Assembly (NCBI RefSeq): GCF_014145325.1
Contig: NZ_JACHTF010000002.1
Span: forward strand, 275,659 to 339,658
Length of the DNA stretch: 64,000 bases
DNA from: Marilutibacter spongiae
GTDB taxonomy: Bacteria; Pseudomonadota; Gammaproteobacteria; Xanthomonadales; Xanthomonadaceae
Reading direction: 5' to 3'
The notes beneath the pieces were generated by a model. The model searched no databases and was not told where the DNA came from. It saw nothing but the letters and a program-made list of their open reading frames with translations. Below are positions 8,933-20,679 of this stretch, one piece after another. The translations under genes were made by a program, and so were the position numbers. Numbering within the stretch: the stretch's first letter is position 1; every line of letters begins with the position of its first letter.

Positions 8933-9670
8933 ATGTCCGAACCCGTCCGCCTGGCCCACCGCGTCGCCGAAGTGTTCAGGTGTTCGCGCGCGGATGCCGA
9001 GCAATACATCCGCAACGGCTGGGTGTCGGTGGATGGCCGCGTGGTCGAATCGCCGCAGCACCCGGTCGCGGACGCCACGGTCGAGCTGCATCCGGACGCG
9101 CGCCTGGAGGACGTCGAGCCGGCCACGGTGCTGCTGCACAAGCCGGCGGGCTACGACGCGATCGAAGGCAGGCGCATGGCCGCGGGCCTGGTCCAGCCCG
9201 GGTCGCACTGGGCCGACGACCCATCGGGCATCCGGCCGCTCGAGCGCCACTTCCATCGACTCACGCCCCTGGTCCACCTGGACACCGACGCCAGCGGCCT
9301 GATGATCCTCACCCAGGACGGCCGCGTCTGGCGACGGCTGACCGAGGATGCGGACGTGATCGAGCACGAATACCTCGTCGAGGTCGAGGGCGAGCTGGCG
9401 CCGTGGGGCTTGCGCCGGCTCAACCACGGGCTGTCCTTCCAGGGCCGCGCCCTGCCCCCGTGCAAGGTCAGCTGGCAGAACGAGACGCGCCTGCGCTTCG
9501 CCCTCAAGGGCGTGCGCGAGGGCCAGTTGCAGGACATGTGCGCGCAGGTCGGGCTGTCGGTGCGGTCGATCCGACGCCTGCGCATCGGCAGTATCCCGAT
9601 CGGCAAGGGCCCCGAGGGCGCGATGCCGCCGGGACAGTGGCGCTACCTGCCGGTCGGCACCAGGATCTGA
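8933..9670 (+). CDS. Pseudouridine synthase, RsuA/RluF family
   Basis: A 245-aa enzyme that isomerises a specific uridine in rRNA. An S4 RNA-binding domain occupies about residues 1-60 (LAHRVAEVFRCSRADAEQYI, then NGWVSVDGRVV). The catalytic domain follows with LLHKPAGYD and the signature LVHLDTDASGLMILTQDG, whose Asp after HL is the nucleophile. The usual Arg of the G-R-L-D signature is His here. The C-terminus carries the family's VRSIRRLRIGSIPIG stretch. Length agrees with RluF/RsuA-like proteins. It is divergent from the histidine kinase (141-nt gap) and its end overlaps the convergent DUF998 gene by 28 nt. The target uridine cannot be told from sequence. Confidence 0.88.
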   Translation: MSEPVRLAHRVAEVFRCSRADAEQYIRNGWVSVDGRVVESPQHPVADATVELHPDARLEDVEPATVLLHKPAGYDAIEGRRMAAGLVQPGSHWADDPSGIRPLERHFHRLTPLVHLDTDASGLMILTQDGRVWRRLTEDADVIEHEYLVEVEGELAPWGLRRLNHGLSFQGRALPPCKVSWQNETRLRFALKGVREGQLQDMCAQVGLSVRSIRRLRIGSIPIGKGPEGAMPPGQWRYLPVGTRI

Positions 9671-10290
9671 CCGCGCGGGCCGTTGCGCAGGGCCGCGGCC
9701 GAGAGGGCCAGCCAGGACAGGATCAACAGGATCTCCACCTTCTGGGTCAGGCCGCGCGGGGCTTCGCGCCATAGGGCATGCACCCACAGGCCGATGAAGG
9801 CGAGCAGGGCCAGCGCGAAGGCCGCTGCGAAGCGGTGGCGCCAGACGGGGTCGCCGCGCAGGCGCCAGGCTTGCAGCAGCATGGCGACGGTGACGCACAG
9901 GAAAGCGGTCTGTGCGGCGACTCCGTGCACCAGGGCCTCCAGGCTGGGCGACGAACCGGCACGCCCGGTCCCGGCCAGTGCGGTCACGGCCAGAGACACG
10001 GCGGCCGCGACGAACAGGAGCAGCGGCGCCGCGCTGCGGGCCGCGGGTCGCAACGTGCGATACCAGCCCACCCCCAGCAGGACCAGGGCCAGCGCCAGCG
10101 CGAAATACGCACCCTGCACCCAGGTGCCGTACGGTCCCACCAGGTAGAAGCTCAGCGGTGCGTGTTGCCAGTCCAGGTCGGCGCGCAGCCATTGCGCGGC
10201 GGTCGCGGCCGCCGCGAACGCACAGATGCCCGCAAGCGCGATCTCACCCATGCGTGCGGGCAGGTCGAGGGCATCGCGTGTCCTGTTCAT
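9643..10290 (-). CDS. DUF998-type integral membrane protein
   Basis: A 215-aa protein with about six hydrophobic segments (near residues 14-32, 58-75, 88-106, 122-142, 152-172 and 183-202), matching DUF998 in length and in the YLVGPYG loop after helix 1. No catalytic residues are evident and the function of the family is unknown. The start is the ATG at 10290 (MNRTRDALDLPARMG). The 3' end overlaps the pseudouridine synthase on the other strand, a tail-to-tail overlap of 28 nt. Confidence 0.75.
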   Translation of the reverse strand: MNRTRDALDLPARMGEIALAGICAFAAAATAAQWLRADLDWQHAPLSFYLVGPYGTWVQGAYFALALALVLLGVGWYRTLRPAARSAAPLLLFVAAAVSLAVTALAGTGRAGSSPSLEALVHGVAAQTAFLCVTVAMLLQAWRLRGDPVWRHRFAAAFALALLAFIGLWVHALWREAPRGLTQKVEILLILSWLALSAAALRNGPRGQILVPTGR

Positions 10291-10397
10291 GCGGGCATTA
10301 TCGGCAGGCGACCGACGGTGTGTCGATCCGTGTCCCCGCCGGACGTCGTCCAGGTGAAGGCGCGCCTGTCGCGCGCCACGCCAGCACGGAGCCCACC

Positions 10398-10763
10398 ATG
10401 AAGTATGTCGACGGATTCATCATCGCCGTCCCCACCGCCAACAAGGACGCCTTCGTCGCGCATGCCCGCGCGATGGACGAGGTGATCATGGAGTACGGGG
10501 CGCTGCGGATCGTGGAATGCTGGGGCGACGACGTGCCGCGCGGCAAGCACACCGACTTCTTCGGCGCGGTCCGGGCGACCGACGCGGAGACCGTGGCGTT
10601 CTCGTGGATCGAGTGGCCGGACAAGGCCACGCGCGACGCCTTCATGAAAAAGATGATGGACGGCGACGACCCCCGCTTCGATCCCAAGGCGCATCCGATG
10701 CCGTTCGATGGCAAGCGCATGGTGTTCGGGGGCTTCGTCCCGGTCCTGGACCTGCCCGACTGA
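10398..10763 (+). CDS. DUF1428 family protein
   Basis: A 121-aa soluble protein of ferredoxin-like alpha/beta pattern. The start MKYVDGFIIAVPTANK, the central ALRIVECWGDDVP, the FFGAVRATDAETVAFSWIEW strand and the end GKRMVFGGFVPVLDL are typical of DUF1428 (YbaA-like). The family has dimeric-barrel-like structure and no established function. It is divergent from the DUF998 gene (107-nt gap) and convergent with the DUF4126 gene. Confidence 0.88.
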   Translation: MKYVDGFIIAVPTANKDAFVAHARAMDEVIMEYGALRIVECWGDDVPRGKHTDFFGAVRATDAETVAFSWIEWPDKATRDAFMKKMMDGDDPRFDPKAHPMPFDGKRMVFGGFVPVLDLPD

Positions 10764-10780
10764 CGCCAGCGGCCGTCAGT
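10759..10780. terminator. Hairpin containing both convergent stop codons
   Basis: ACTGACG (10759-10765) and CGTCAGT (10774-10780) pair perfectly around an 8-nt loop. The left arm contains the TGA of the DUF1428 gene and the right arm the stop of the minus-strand DUF4126 gene. There is no T-tract, so this is a candidate bidirectional terminator or mRNA 3'-end stabiliser. Confidence 0.45.
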
Positions 10781-11255
10781 CCTGGCCGCCCGCCAGCAGT
10801 GCGACGGTCCCCAGCGCCAGCCCGATCGCCGCCGCGTCCTCGAGCAGCGCTGCGGGCCAGTCCTTTCCCAAGCGCGTGGCCAGGCCCATGCGCAGCCGAT
10901 AGCCGCCGCGCGTGCCCAGCGCCGCGGCGATCGCACCGGCCAGGGCCGGCAGCAGCCAGGCGACTTCCATCGCCAGCGCGACCGCGCCGCCGCAGAACGC
11001 GCCCGACAGCACGCGCGCGCCGGCGGCCGGCAGCGTCTTGCGGCTGGGCGCGCGCGGCGACTTGTCGCCGGCGAGTTCGGCCAGCGCCAGCAGGGTGAGC
11101 ACCCAAGGCGCCCAGGCGCCCCCAAGCCATTCCAGCGCCGTGCCCTGCAGATCCAGGGCACCGCTCCGTGTCGCCCAGGCCAGCACCGCCGGGGCGGTGA
11201 AGGTCCGGGCACCCGCGACCAGGCCGAGCAGGCAGGCGGCGACCGTCGCGATCAT
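10776..11255 (-). CDS. DUF4126 family membrane protein
   Basis: A 159-aa protein with four to five hydrophobic segments. The N-terminal VAACLLGLVAGARTFTAPA, the ELAGDKSP loop after the second segment, and a Gly/Ala-rich C-terminal half match DUF4126. Function unknown. The start is the ATG at 11255. It lies 18 nt downstream of the DJ-1/PfpI gene on the same strand and may be co-transcribed with it. Confidence 0.8.
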   Translation of the reverse strand: MIATVAACLLGLVAGARTFTAPAVLAWATRSGALDLQGTALEWLGGAWAPWVLTLLALAELAGDKSPRAPSRKTLPAAGARVLSGAFCGGAVALAMEVAWLLPALAGAIAAALGTRGGYRLRMGLATRLGKDWPAALLEDAAAIGLALGTVALLAGGQD

Positions 11256-11273
11256 GCGGCCGCGGACCTGGCG

Positions 11274-11798
11274 TCAGGACAGCGCATCGATCACCGCGCG
11301 GGTGAATGCCGGGATGTCATCGGGCTTACGGCTGGTGATCACGTGGCCGTCCACCACGACCTCGGCGTCGCGCCAGCGCCCGCCGGCATTCTCCAGGTCG
11401 GTGCGGACCGAGGGCCACGATGTCAACGCGCGGTCCTTCGCAGCGCCGGACTGCACCAGCAGCCAGGGGCCGTGGCAGATCGCCGCGAGCGGCTTGGCGG
11501 CTTCGTCGAATGCGCGCACGAACGCCACCGCGGATTCGTCGATGCGCAGCTTGTCGGGGTTGATCACGCCACCGGGCAGTACCAGGGCGTCGTAGGCATC
11601 CGGGGAGGCGTCGTCGAGCGCGACGTCCACCTCGACCTCGTCGCCCCAGTCCTTGCCCGCCCAGCCTCGGATGCGCGCGCCGCCGGGCGACACGACGTCG
11701 ACATGGAAGCCGGCGGCGCGCAGGCCGTCGCGGGGCTCCACCAGCTCGGACTGTTCGAAGCCGTCGGTGGCGAGGATGGCGATCTTCTTCTGGCTCAT
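11274..11798 (-). CDS. DJ-1/PfpI family protein (type 1 glutamine amidotransferase fold)
   Basis: A 174-aa protein of the PfpI/YhbO/YraA branch: KKIAILATDGFEQSEL at the start, DALVLPGGVINPDKLR in the middle, and the nucleophile elbow AICHGPWLL with Cys about residue 108 followed by His. Relatives act as deglycases, chaperones or peptidases in stress responses; the exact activity is unsettled. Cytoplasmic, no signal peptide. A second, more distant DJ-1 family gene occurs at 45561. The DUF4126 gene follows 18 nt downstream. Confidence 0.9.
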   Translation of the reverse strand: MSQKKIAILATDGFEQSELVEPRDGLRAAGFHVDVVSPGGARIRGWAGKDWGDEVEVDVALDDASPDAYDALVLPGGVINPDKLRIDESAVAFVRAFDEAAKPLAAICHGPWLLVQSGAAKDRALTSWPSVRTDLENAGGRWRDAEVVVDGHVITSRKPDDIPAFTRAVIDALS

Positions 11799-11939
11799 GG
11801 GCTCACTCGTCGCATGGGGGATGCAAGGACGCTATCGCGGGTGCGGTGGCAGCCGGGTGAAACCCGCGGCGCGCCCGCCACGCGGGGCGTGGCGGCGCGA
11901 ACCCGTACACTGCAGGGACACACACCCACGGAACGCTCG

Positions 11940-12089
11940 ATGGCCAAGCCCAACTATTCGTACGAAAAACGACAGCGCGAGATCGCGAAGAAGAAGAAGA
12001 AAGACGAGAAACAGGCGAAGAAGCTCGCTGAACGCGACGCATCCAGGGACAACGACAACGCGCAGCCGTCCACGGACGGCAACGGCTAG
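11940..12089 (+). CDS. Small Lys-rich conserved protein
   Basis: A 49-aa, highly charged protein beginning MAKPNYSYEKRQREIAKKKK and continuing with a mixed Lys/Glu helix, then a polar Ser/Asp/Asn tail. Small proteins with this N-terminus are common in proteobacteria and have no known function; a nucleic-acid-binding role would be a guess. The start is the ATG at 11940, where the recognisable protein begins. It is divergent from the PfpI gene. Confidence 0.75.
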   Translation: MAKPNYSYEKRQREIAKKKKKDEKQAKKLAERDASRDNDNAQPSTDGNG

Positions 12090-12162
12090 GCCGCGACGAC
12101 CGGGACCCGTACGGGCCGCGCGCGGCGCGGCGCGCCGGACACCGGTGGACCAGGCGCCGGCG

Positions 12163-13482
12163 TCACGGGGGCAGCAGTTTCCAGAACACCCCTTCGCGCA
12201 GTTTCACCGTCTGCAGCGGCTTGCGCTCGGCCGCTGGCAGGTTGCCCCGCAGCATCTGCCGGATGTCGCCCATGACCTGGTCCGACTCCATGAAATAGGA
12301 ATGGGCGAGGATGCTCTGGTCGACGCCGGACACATCGATCGTGTCGATGCCGTCCACCAGCATCACGCCCTCGCTCGAGTCGCCGGCGCGGGGACCGCGG
12401 TTGACCTGTCGCGATGCCTTGAGCGCCAGGTCCTCGGACGAGGCATACAGCGTCACCCGGCCGCTTGCCAGGTGCATGGCCGGCGCCAGTTGCTCGCGGA
12501 AGACCTTCGCGTCGATATCCGGCGCGGCCAGGATGATGCCGCGGAAGCGCCCGCGCAGGTCCGGGCGGCGGGCCACCAGGTTGCGGATCGCGCGGGTGAC
12601 GCCGCGCGTCCCCATGCTGTGGCCGATGACGTAGAGGTTCCGCGCGCCGGAGCGGTCGGCCATGTCCGCCAGGAAGCCCTCGATCAGCGGCACGGTCCTG
12701 GCCATCGTCTCCTCGTCGGTGAAATACCCCGTCAGCGATGCCTGCGACGGCCAGCTGTAGAACACCGGCGCGCCGTCGAAGCGCAGGTCGTAGGCCAGCT
12801 GCGCGGTGCGCCGGGCGGCGTCGCGGTAGCTCACGTTGAAACCGTGCACGAAGACGAAGGCACTGCTGTCGCCGGAGTCGCGCACGCGCGACTGCAACGA
12901 TCCGAAGAACGCACCCTCGGGCAGGCGGCTGACGTCCTGCAGCACCACATGGCGGGCGGGGTCTTCCTCGAACTCCAGCAGGTACCAGCGCGGCGACTCC
13001 AGTTCGCCGGCAACGTGGCTCTTGGGGATACTGATCCGGGCCTGGCCGTAGGTCAGCTTCCCGGCATTGGCAGCGGTGAAGCGGTCCGCCGCGGGCCGGC
13101 TGTCGAACGCGGCGTGCGGGCTGCGGTTGGTCGCGTAGAAGACATCGACGTTGACGTAGTCGGCGGTCGGGGCCGACGGGCGCGCAGCAGGCGCGCGCGA
13201 GCGGCCGGTGCGCGGCGGCGGCGGTGGCGGCGGGGGTGGCGGTGGCGGCGCCATGCCGGCTTCTTCCCTCGCCCGCGCCTCGCGCTCGGCGGCGCGGCGA
13301 GCTTCGGCCAAGGCTTCGGCGTCCTTGCGTTGCGCTTCCGCGCGCGCCTGCGCCTCGCGGCGCTCCGCCTCGGCACGCGCCTGTGCCTGCGCCTGCTCGA
13401 CTGCTTCGTCCGGCGTCTGGCGCACCGGTGCGCAGCCCGCCATCAGCACGGCCACCAGCAACATTCCGACGATCCGCCGCAT
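12163..13482 (-). CDS. DUF900 alpha/beta-hydrolase lipoprotein
   Basis: A 439-aa predicted lipoprotein: lipobox LMAGC (Cys17), an Ala/Glu/Arg-rich coiled-coil stalk (about 22-75), a run of twelve prolines, then a DUF900 alpha/beta-hydrolase domain. The domain shows VDVFYATNRSP, FVFVHGFNVSYRDA, FYSWPSQ and the nucleophile elbow VIGHSMGTR (Ser), with ILAAPDIDAKVF and a late His-Ser (ILAHSYF) as likely acid/base region. The substrate is unknown. The stalk and poly-Pro tract suggest that the catalytic domain is held away from the membrane. The start at 13482 follows a strong GGGGGAGGGG ribosome site; the longer reading frame upstream is not needed. Confidence 0.85.
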   Translation of the reverse strand: MRRIVGMLLVAVLMAGCAPVRQTPDEAVEQAQAQARAEAERREAQARAEAQRKDAEALAEARRAAEREARAREEAGMAPPPPPPPPPPPPRTGRSRAPAARPSAPTADYVNVDVFYATNRSPHAAFDSRPAADRFTAANAGKLTYGQARISIPKSHVAGELESPRWYLLEFEEDPARHVVLQDVSRLPEGAFFGSLQSRVRDSGDSSAFVFVHGFNVSYRDAARRTAQLAYDLRFDGAPVFYSWPSQASLTGYFTDEETMARTVPLIEGFLADMADRSGARNLYVIGHSMGTRGVTRAIRNLVARRPDLRGRFRGIILAAPDIDAKVFREQLAPAMHLASGRVTLYASSEDLALKASRQVNRGPRAGDSSEGVMLVDGIDTIDVSGVDQSILAHSYFMESDQVMGDIRQMLRGNLPAAERKPLQTVKLREGVFWKLLPP

Positions 13483-13585
13483 GGTCCCCTCCCCCTGTCT
13501 TGTGCGGGCGCGGCGGCCAACCCCCTGGCGCCGGCGTCCCGCTGCCGATGTTACCCCAGCCCGATCGTCTTGGAGCCGCGCGCGC

Positions 13586-14418
13586 TCAGCCCGCGACGCG
13601 CCCGCCCTCGACGCCATCCAGGCGCTGCGGATGGCTGTAGACCACGTGGCGGCCCGGCCGGGTGAAGCCGACCAGGGTGAGGCCACAATCGCGCGCGAGA
13701 TCGACGGCCAGCGCGCTGGGCGCGGACATGGCCGCCAGTACCGGAATCCCGGCCTCGGCGGCCTTGGCGGCCATCTCGTAACTGGCCCGGCTGGTGACCA
13801 GGGCGAAGCCGTCCTGCACCGCGGTGCCCGGCCGCCGCATCGCCCCGATCAGCTTGTCCAGCGCGTTGTGGCGACCGATGTCCTCGCGGACCAGTCGCAG
13901 GCCGCCGGCGGTATCGCACCACGCAGCCGCATGCAGCGCGCCGGTTGCGGCATTGAGCGGTTGCCGCGAGCGCAGTGCCGACAAGGCCGCCTCGATCGCA
14001 CCGGCCCCCAGCCGACCGCCCTCGCCGACGGCTGCCGGACGGCGCAGCACTTCCTCCAGCGCGCGGCTGCCGCACAGGCCACAGCCGCTGCGTCCGGGGA
14101 TCGCCCGCGGCGCCGGGGCCCTGCCGCTCGCGGCCGGTTCGCGGGTGCTGATCTCCAGGACGATGCCCTCGATGACTTCGCGGACCTGGATCCCGACGAT
14201 GGCGTCGGGCGCGATGCGGCGTTCGGTCAGGGCAAAGCCGACGGCGAAGTCCTCCAGGTCGGACGGCGAGGCCATCATCACCGCGAACGCAACGCCGTCG
14301 AACCGGATATCGACCGGGACCTCCTCGGCCAGCAGGTCGTCGGCCGGCGTCGACGCGCCCGCCTCCACCCGCCAGACGCCCCGCCCCGCGAGCCCCTTGC
14401 CGACGGGTTCGCCCCTCT

Positions 14419-14422
<4 letters not shown>
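13586..14422 (-). CDS. fdhD: FdhD sulfur-transfer protein for formate-dehydrogenase-type molybdoenzymes
   Basis: A 278-aa FdhD/NarQ protein, which passes sulfur from IscS to the Mo-bis-MGD cofactor. The diagnostic CGLCG motif (SGCGLCGSRAL) is present, as are SPSDLEDFAVGF near the N-terminus, REDIGRHNALDKLIG and TSRASYEMAAKAAEAGIPV. No ATG lies before MMASPSD, so the start is an alternative codon: TTG at 14422 overlaps the stop of the upstream molybdoenzyme (TTGA), implying translational coupling; a GTG about 16 codons later is possible. The pairing with the upstream gene shows that it matures that enzyme. Confidence 0.88.
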
Positions 14423-16713
<2,291 letters not shown>

Positions 16714-16895
16714 CCCGCGTCCTCCGATCCGTTCGCGGCCGGCCCCGGCCACTTTCCGCCGACGGTTCTACGGTACCACCGTGCCCGCGCCCTTTCGCCC
16801 GGAAGTCGCGTCGCACGCACTGTCCTGCCCATGGCGACCTGCGCGATACCGGGCGCGCGTACGATGCCTGCAACGTCCCGATCGCCGGAGGCTCC

Positions 16896-17756
16896 ATGCC
16901 AGGCCCGACCATGCCCGCCGCCTTCCTCGGCCACGGCAGCCCGATGAACGCGCTGGAACGCAACCGCTACACCGACGCCTGGCGGGCATTCGGCGCCAGC
17001 GTGCCGAGGCCGCGCGCGATCCTGATGGTCTCCGCGCACTGGTACGTCAACGCGAGCGCGGTCACCGCGATGGCCCGGCCGCGCACCTTGCACGATTTCT
17101 TCGGTTTCCCGCCCGCCCTGTTCGACATGCAGTACCCGGCGCCGGGACTGCCCGCGCTCCATGAAGAGATCGCCGACCTCGCCCGGCCCGACCACGTCGG
17201 CGCCGACGTCGACGGCTGGGGCCTGGACCACGGGACCTGGTCGGTACTGGCGCACGCCTTCCCCGACGCCGACATCCCCGTGGTGCAGCTGTCCATCGAC
17301 GCACGGCGGCCGGCGGCCTACCACCTGGCAATGGGCGAGCGGCTGGCCGCGCTGCGCACCCGCGGCATCCTCGTGATGGGCAGCGGCAACGTGGTCCACA
17401 ACCTCCGCGCGATCGACTGGAACCGGCCGGACGGCGCCTTCGACTGGGCCCGGCGCTTCGACGAACGGGTCCGCCAGGTCATGCAAGAACGGCCGGGCGA
17501 GCTGCCCTCGCTGATGGAGGGGCCGGACTACGGCCTGGCGGCGCCGACGCCCGAGCACTTCCTGCCCCTGCTGTACATCGCCGGGCTCGCAGCGGCCGAC
17601 GGCGGCACGCCCGGCGTGCTGGCCGATGGCTACACCTACGGTTCGCTGTCGATGACCGCGTACACCGTGGGCCTGGACGTCGCCACGGCCGGCCGCTCGA
17701 GTGCCGGCGCCGCTCCGCTCGACACCTCGGCGCCGCCCGCCGACTCCAACGCCTGA
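16896..17756 (+). CDS. LigB-family extradiol dioxygenase (4,5-DOPA dioxygenase-like)
   Basis: A 286-aa class III extradiol ring-cleavage dioxygenase homologue of YgiD. Metal-ligand histidines are in FLGHGSPMNAL near the N-terminus and VSAHWYVN (about residue 49); later conserved parts are DHGTWSVLAHAFPDADIPVVQLS, GSGNVVHNLR and the final YGSLSMTAY. The family cleaves catechols such as DOPA, with a mononuclear zinc or iron centre. The last 25 residues are a disordered Ser/Ala/Pro tail. ATG 16896 follows CGGAGG. It is divergent from the FdhF/YdeP gene across a 182-nt gap that probably holds promoters for both. Confidence 0.9.
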   Translation: MPGPTMPAAFLGHGSPMNALERNRYTDAWRAFGASVPRPRAILMVSAHWYVNASAVTAMARPRTLHDFFGFPPALFDMQYPAPGLPALHEEIADLARPDHVGADVDGWGLDHGTWSVLAHAFPDADIPVVQLSIDARRPAAYHLAMGERLAALRTRGILVMGSGNVVHNLRAIDWNRPDGAFDWARRFDERVRQVMQERPGELPSLMEGPDYGLAAPTPEHFLPLLYIAGLAAADGGTPGVLADGYTYGSLSMTAYTVGLDVATAGRSSAGAAPLDTSAPPADSNA

Positions 17757-17766
17757 GGCGGTTGGC

Positions 17767-18541
17767 TCAGGCCGGCGCCAGGAGCCCGCTGAGGAGGAGC
17801 ATGGCGCCGAACAGCAGCCAGTCGTTGATGATGTGCGCGCCGGTGGACACCCATATGTTGCGCGTCTTCAGGTAGCCCAGCAGCAGTACGAGCCGCGCGC
17901 TGCCGATGATCACCAGGCACTGCACCCAGTTCCAGTCGTACGTCGGCAGGTGCGCCATGCCGAACAGCACCGCCGCGCCCAGCCAGGCCAGCACGAGCGC
18001 GGCGGTCCGACCCAGGCCGCACTTCATGTGCAGCAGCCAGGCGATCGCCAGGAACGGCAGGACCGTGATCACCTCTTCGCCGAACAACTGCGGCAGGGTC
18101 CTGAGGAAGAACATCACGCGATCGCCGGTGGCCTGTCCGCGCAGCATCTCCATCGCCGGGTTGGCCGAAACGCCCGAGAAGCGCGAGACCGCCAGCGCGA
18201 TGCCCAGCGTCACGACCACGTTCAGCAGCGCCACCAGCAGCATCCAGCCGAAGTCGCCAGGCGTGAGTCGACGGAAGATCGCGGTCCAGTGGCCCGGCGC
18301 GGCCCCACGCCAGTGTCGCGAGCGGGATCGCGAAGAACAGGACCGCCGGGATCCATTGCCCCCAGGCGCTTGCGAAGAAGGGAACGGGTGCGATCAATAC
18401 CAGGAATCCCAGCACCACCCCGGCCATGACCAGCAACCACCTGGGGCCTGTCAGGGCCATCGGCCGGTCGTCGTAGAACGGAAAGTCGTCCTCCGCTCGC
18501 CGCGCGGCAATGCCGCCGTGCGTTGCCTGCGTACCCGTCAT
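17767..18541 (-). pseudogene. CPBP/CAAX-type intramembrane protease, one frameshift
   Basis: Two frames together encode one CPBP-family membrane protein of about 257 aa. The N-terminal part (18541 to about 18300) ends at IPLATLAWG; the C-terminal part continues as PGHWTAIFRRLTPGDFGWMLL down to 17767. The one-base shift lies in the runs at 18291-18306 (one extra C/G fits). Family motifs are FGEEVITVLPF (EE pair), LFGMAHLP and GAHIINDW. The EExxxR Arg is absent, so peptidase activity is uncertain even if the frame is intact. It could be a true pseudogene or a sequencing/assembly error in a GC run. Converges with the dioxygenase gene. Confidence 0.7.
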
Positions 18542-18634
18542 GCCCACGGCCGTCCCCAGGATCGGAGCGCATGCTCCGGTCCCGACTCTAGCGCCAAACC
18601 CGCGCCGGTGCCCGCCCGGCCGGGATGGCGACGC

Positions 18635-19567
18635 TCAGGCGGGTCGACGGCGACGCTTGCCCACCACGGTGATCAGGGCGACACCGACCAGGATGATGGC
18701 CATGCCCGCGAGGTCGTAGGGGCCCACGGTCTCGGCCGCCAGAAGCACGCCGATCAGCACCGCCACCGGCGGGTTGACGTAGGCGTAGCTGGTCGCCACC
18801 GCCGGACGCGCGTGCTTGAGCACGTACAGGTAGGCACTGAAGGCCACGATGGAGCCGAACACCGCGAGGTAGGCCAGGGCAAGCGTCGCCTGCACCGTCG
18901 GGTGGCTGGGCAGACGCTCGCCCGAGAGCACGCCCACCGCGAGCAGGGCCACGCTGGCGCAGAGCATCTGCGCGGCGGTGTTCATCGGCCCGGCCGGCAT
19001 GTCCTGGCGACGGCTCCAGACCGAACCGAAGGCCCAGCACATGGCGGCGGTCAGCAGCGCGATCGCCCCCAGGCGCTCGCCCGACAGCCCACTGCCGAGG
19101 TTGAGCACGACGACGCCGACGAAACCCACGAGCAGCCCCAGGGTTTCGCGCCGGCTCGGCCATTGCCCGTACAGGCCCGAGAACGTGGCCGCGAACAAGG
19201 GCATGCTCGACACCGCCACCGCGGCGATGCCGGAGCTGACCCGCTGCTCGGCGAAGCACACCAGGCCGTTGCCGAACCCCAGCAGCAACAGGCCGGTGAT
19301 GCCGGCGTTTCGCCACTGCAGGCGCGTCGGCGCCGCGTGGCCGCGCCAGCGCAGGAAGCCGTACAGCACCACCCCCGCGGCAAGGAAGCGCATGCCAGCC
19401 AGCAGGAACGGCGGATAGCTCTCGAGCGCGAAGCGGATGCCGAGGTAGGTCGAACCCCAGACGAGGTACAGCGTCAGCAGGCACAGCGGGATCATCACCC
19501 GCGGATCGAGGTGGCGGGGCAGCGGCGCGGGCAGGGGCGCGTCCGCGGCGGTGGACGTGTCGGACAT
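18635..19567 (-). CDS. EamA-family (DMT) transporter, YedA-like
   Basis: A 310-aa inner-membrane protein with about ten hydrophobic segments arranged as two EamA repeats (about residues 24-150 and 168-300). LYLVWGSTYLGIRFALESYPPF near the N-terminus and SYAYVNPPVAVLIG in the second repeat are typical of the drug/metabolite transporter superfamily, YedA branch. It probably exports amino acids or small metabolites; the substrate is unknown. Start at ATG 19567 (MSDTSTAADAP). It stands alone between the CPBP gene and a luciferase-like oxidoreductase. Confidence 0.9.
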   Translation of the reverse strand: MSDTSTAADAPLPAPLPRHLDPRVMIPLCLLTLYLVWGSTYLGIRFALESYPPFLLAGMRFLAAGVVLYGFLRWRGHAAPTRLQWRNAGITGLLLLGFGNGLVCFAEQRVSSGIAAVAVSSMPLFAATFSGLYGQWPSRRETLGLLVGFVGVVVLNLGSGLSGERLGAIALLTAAMCWAFGSVWSRRQDMPAGPMNTAAQMLCASVALLAVGVLSGERLPSHPTVQATLALAYLAVFGSIVAFSAYLYVLKHARPAVATSYAYVNPPVAVLIGVLLAAETVGPYDLAGMAIILVGVALITVVGKRRRRPA

Positions 19568-19686
19568 GGGGGCGTCGACCGGAGGGGGCCGCATAGTATC
19601 GGCGCGATCGGCCCGCGCGTGCGCATGCCATTGGCAACACTGCTGACCGCCGGCGGCAGCAACGCGCCCGGGCGGAGCGGGTCGGC

Positions 19687-20679
19687 TCAGGCCTGGATCG
19701 CCTCCATGGCCAGCGCGAACGAGCGCAGGCGCGCGTCGTGGTCGAAGATGTTGGCGGTGAGGATCAGCTCGTCCGGCCGGTAGCGTTGCACGAAGGCATC
19801 GACCGCCGTGCGCACGGTGTCCGGCGACCCCACCGCGGCGCAGGACAGGGCCGCGTCGACGCCGGCGCGCTCGCCCGGCTGGCAATAGGCGTCGAAGGCT
19901 GCGCCCGAGGCCAGCGGTGGCGGCACCTGGCCGGGACGACCGCGCCTGAGGTTGACGAAGGCCTGCTGCTGCGTGGTGAACAGCCGCGCGGCCTCCTCGT
20001 CGCTGTCGGCGGCGACCACGTTCAGCGCCAGCATCGCGTGCGGCGCCTGGAGGTGGCGGGACGGCCGGAACTCGCGGCGATACACCGCCAGTGCCTGTTC
20101 CAGCATGGCCGGCGCGAAGTGCGAGGCGAACGCATAGCGCAGGCCGAGGGTCGCGGCCAGCTGCGCGCCGAACAGGCTGGAGCCCAGGATCCAGGGTTCC
20201 ACCTCGACTCCGGCGCCCGGCACGGCCTGCACGGACTGCCCGTCGCGGACGGGCTCGAAGTAGCCCAGCAGCTCAACCACGTCGGCGGGGAACTCGTCGG
20301 CGCCCTGGTAGTAGCGTCGCAGCGCCCGCGCCGCCGGCTGGTCGGTTCCCGGTGCACGGCCCAGGCCCAGGTCGATGCGGCCGGGGTACAGCGAGCCCAG
20401 GGTGCCGAACTGCTCGGCCACCTGCAGCGGCGCGTGGTTGGGCAGCATCACGCCGCCCGAGCCGACGCGGATCGACGAGGTGCCGCCGGCCACGTGCCCG
20501 ATCAGCACCGCCGTGGCGGCGCTGGCGATCCCCGGCATGTTGTGGTGTTCGGCCAGCCAGAAGCGCCGGTAGCCCAGCTGCTCGGCATGGCGGGCCAGCG
20601 CCAGGGTGTTGGCGAAGGTGTGCGCCGGCGTGCTGCCGACGGTGACGGGCGCGAGGTCGAGGACGGACAACGGGATCAT
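19687..20679 (-). CDS. Luciferase-like (LLM class) flavin-dependent oxidoreductase, YhbW-like
   Basis: A 330-aa TIM-barrel protein closely resembling E. coli YhbW (luciferase family group 1). Clear signature blocks: [12 protein letters not shown] at the N-terminus, [71 protein letters not shown] and [12 protein letters not shown]-dependent monooxygenase chemistry is known for the superfamily, but the substrate of this branch is unknown. Soluble. Start at ATG 20679 (MIPLSVLDL). Divergent from the halogenase gene across 110 nt. Confidence 0.92.
   Translation of the reverse strand: MIPLSVLDLAPVTVGSTPAHTFANTLALARHAEQLGYRRFWLAEHHNMPGIASAATAVLIGHVAGGTSSIRVGSGGVMLPNHAPLQVAEQFGTLGSLYPGRIDLGLGRAPGTDQPAARALRRYYQGADEFPADVVELLGYFEPVRDGQSVQAVPGAGVEVEPWILGSSLFGAQLAATLGLRYAFASHFAPAMLEQALAVYRREFRPSRHLQAPHAMLALNVVAADSDEEAARLFTTQQQAFVNLRRGRPGQVPPPLASGAAFDAYCQPGERAGVDAALSCAAVGSPDTVRTAVDAFVQRYRPDELILTANIFDHDARLRSFALAMEAIQA

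Noticed and set aside
8792..10192. Upstream extension of the histidine kinase frame
   Set aside because: The upstream part is antisense to the pseudouridine synthase and has no domain content; a good ribosome site and TTG at 8791 mark the likely start.
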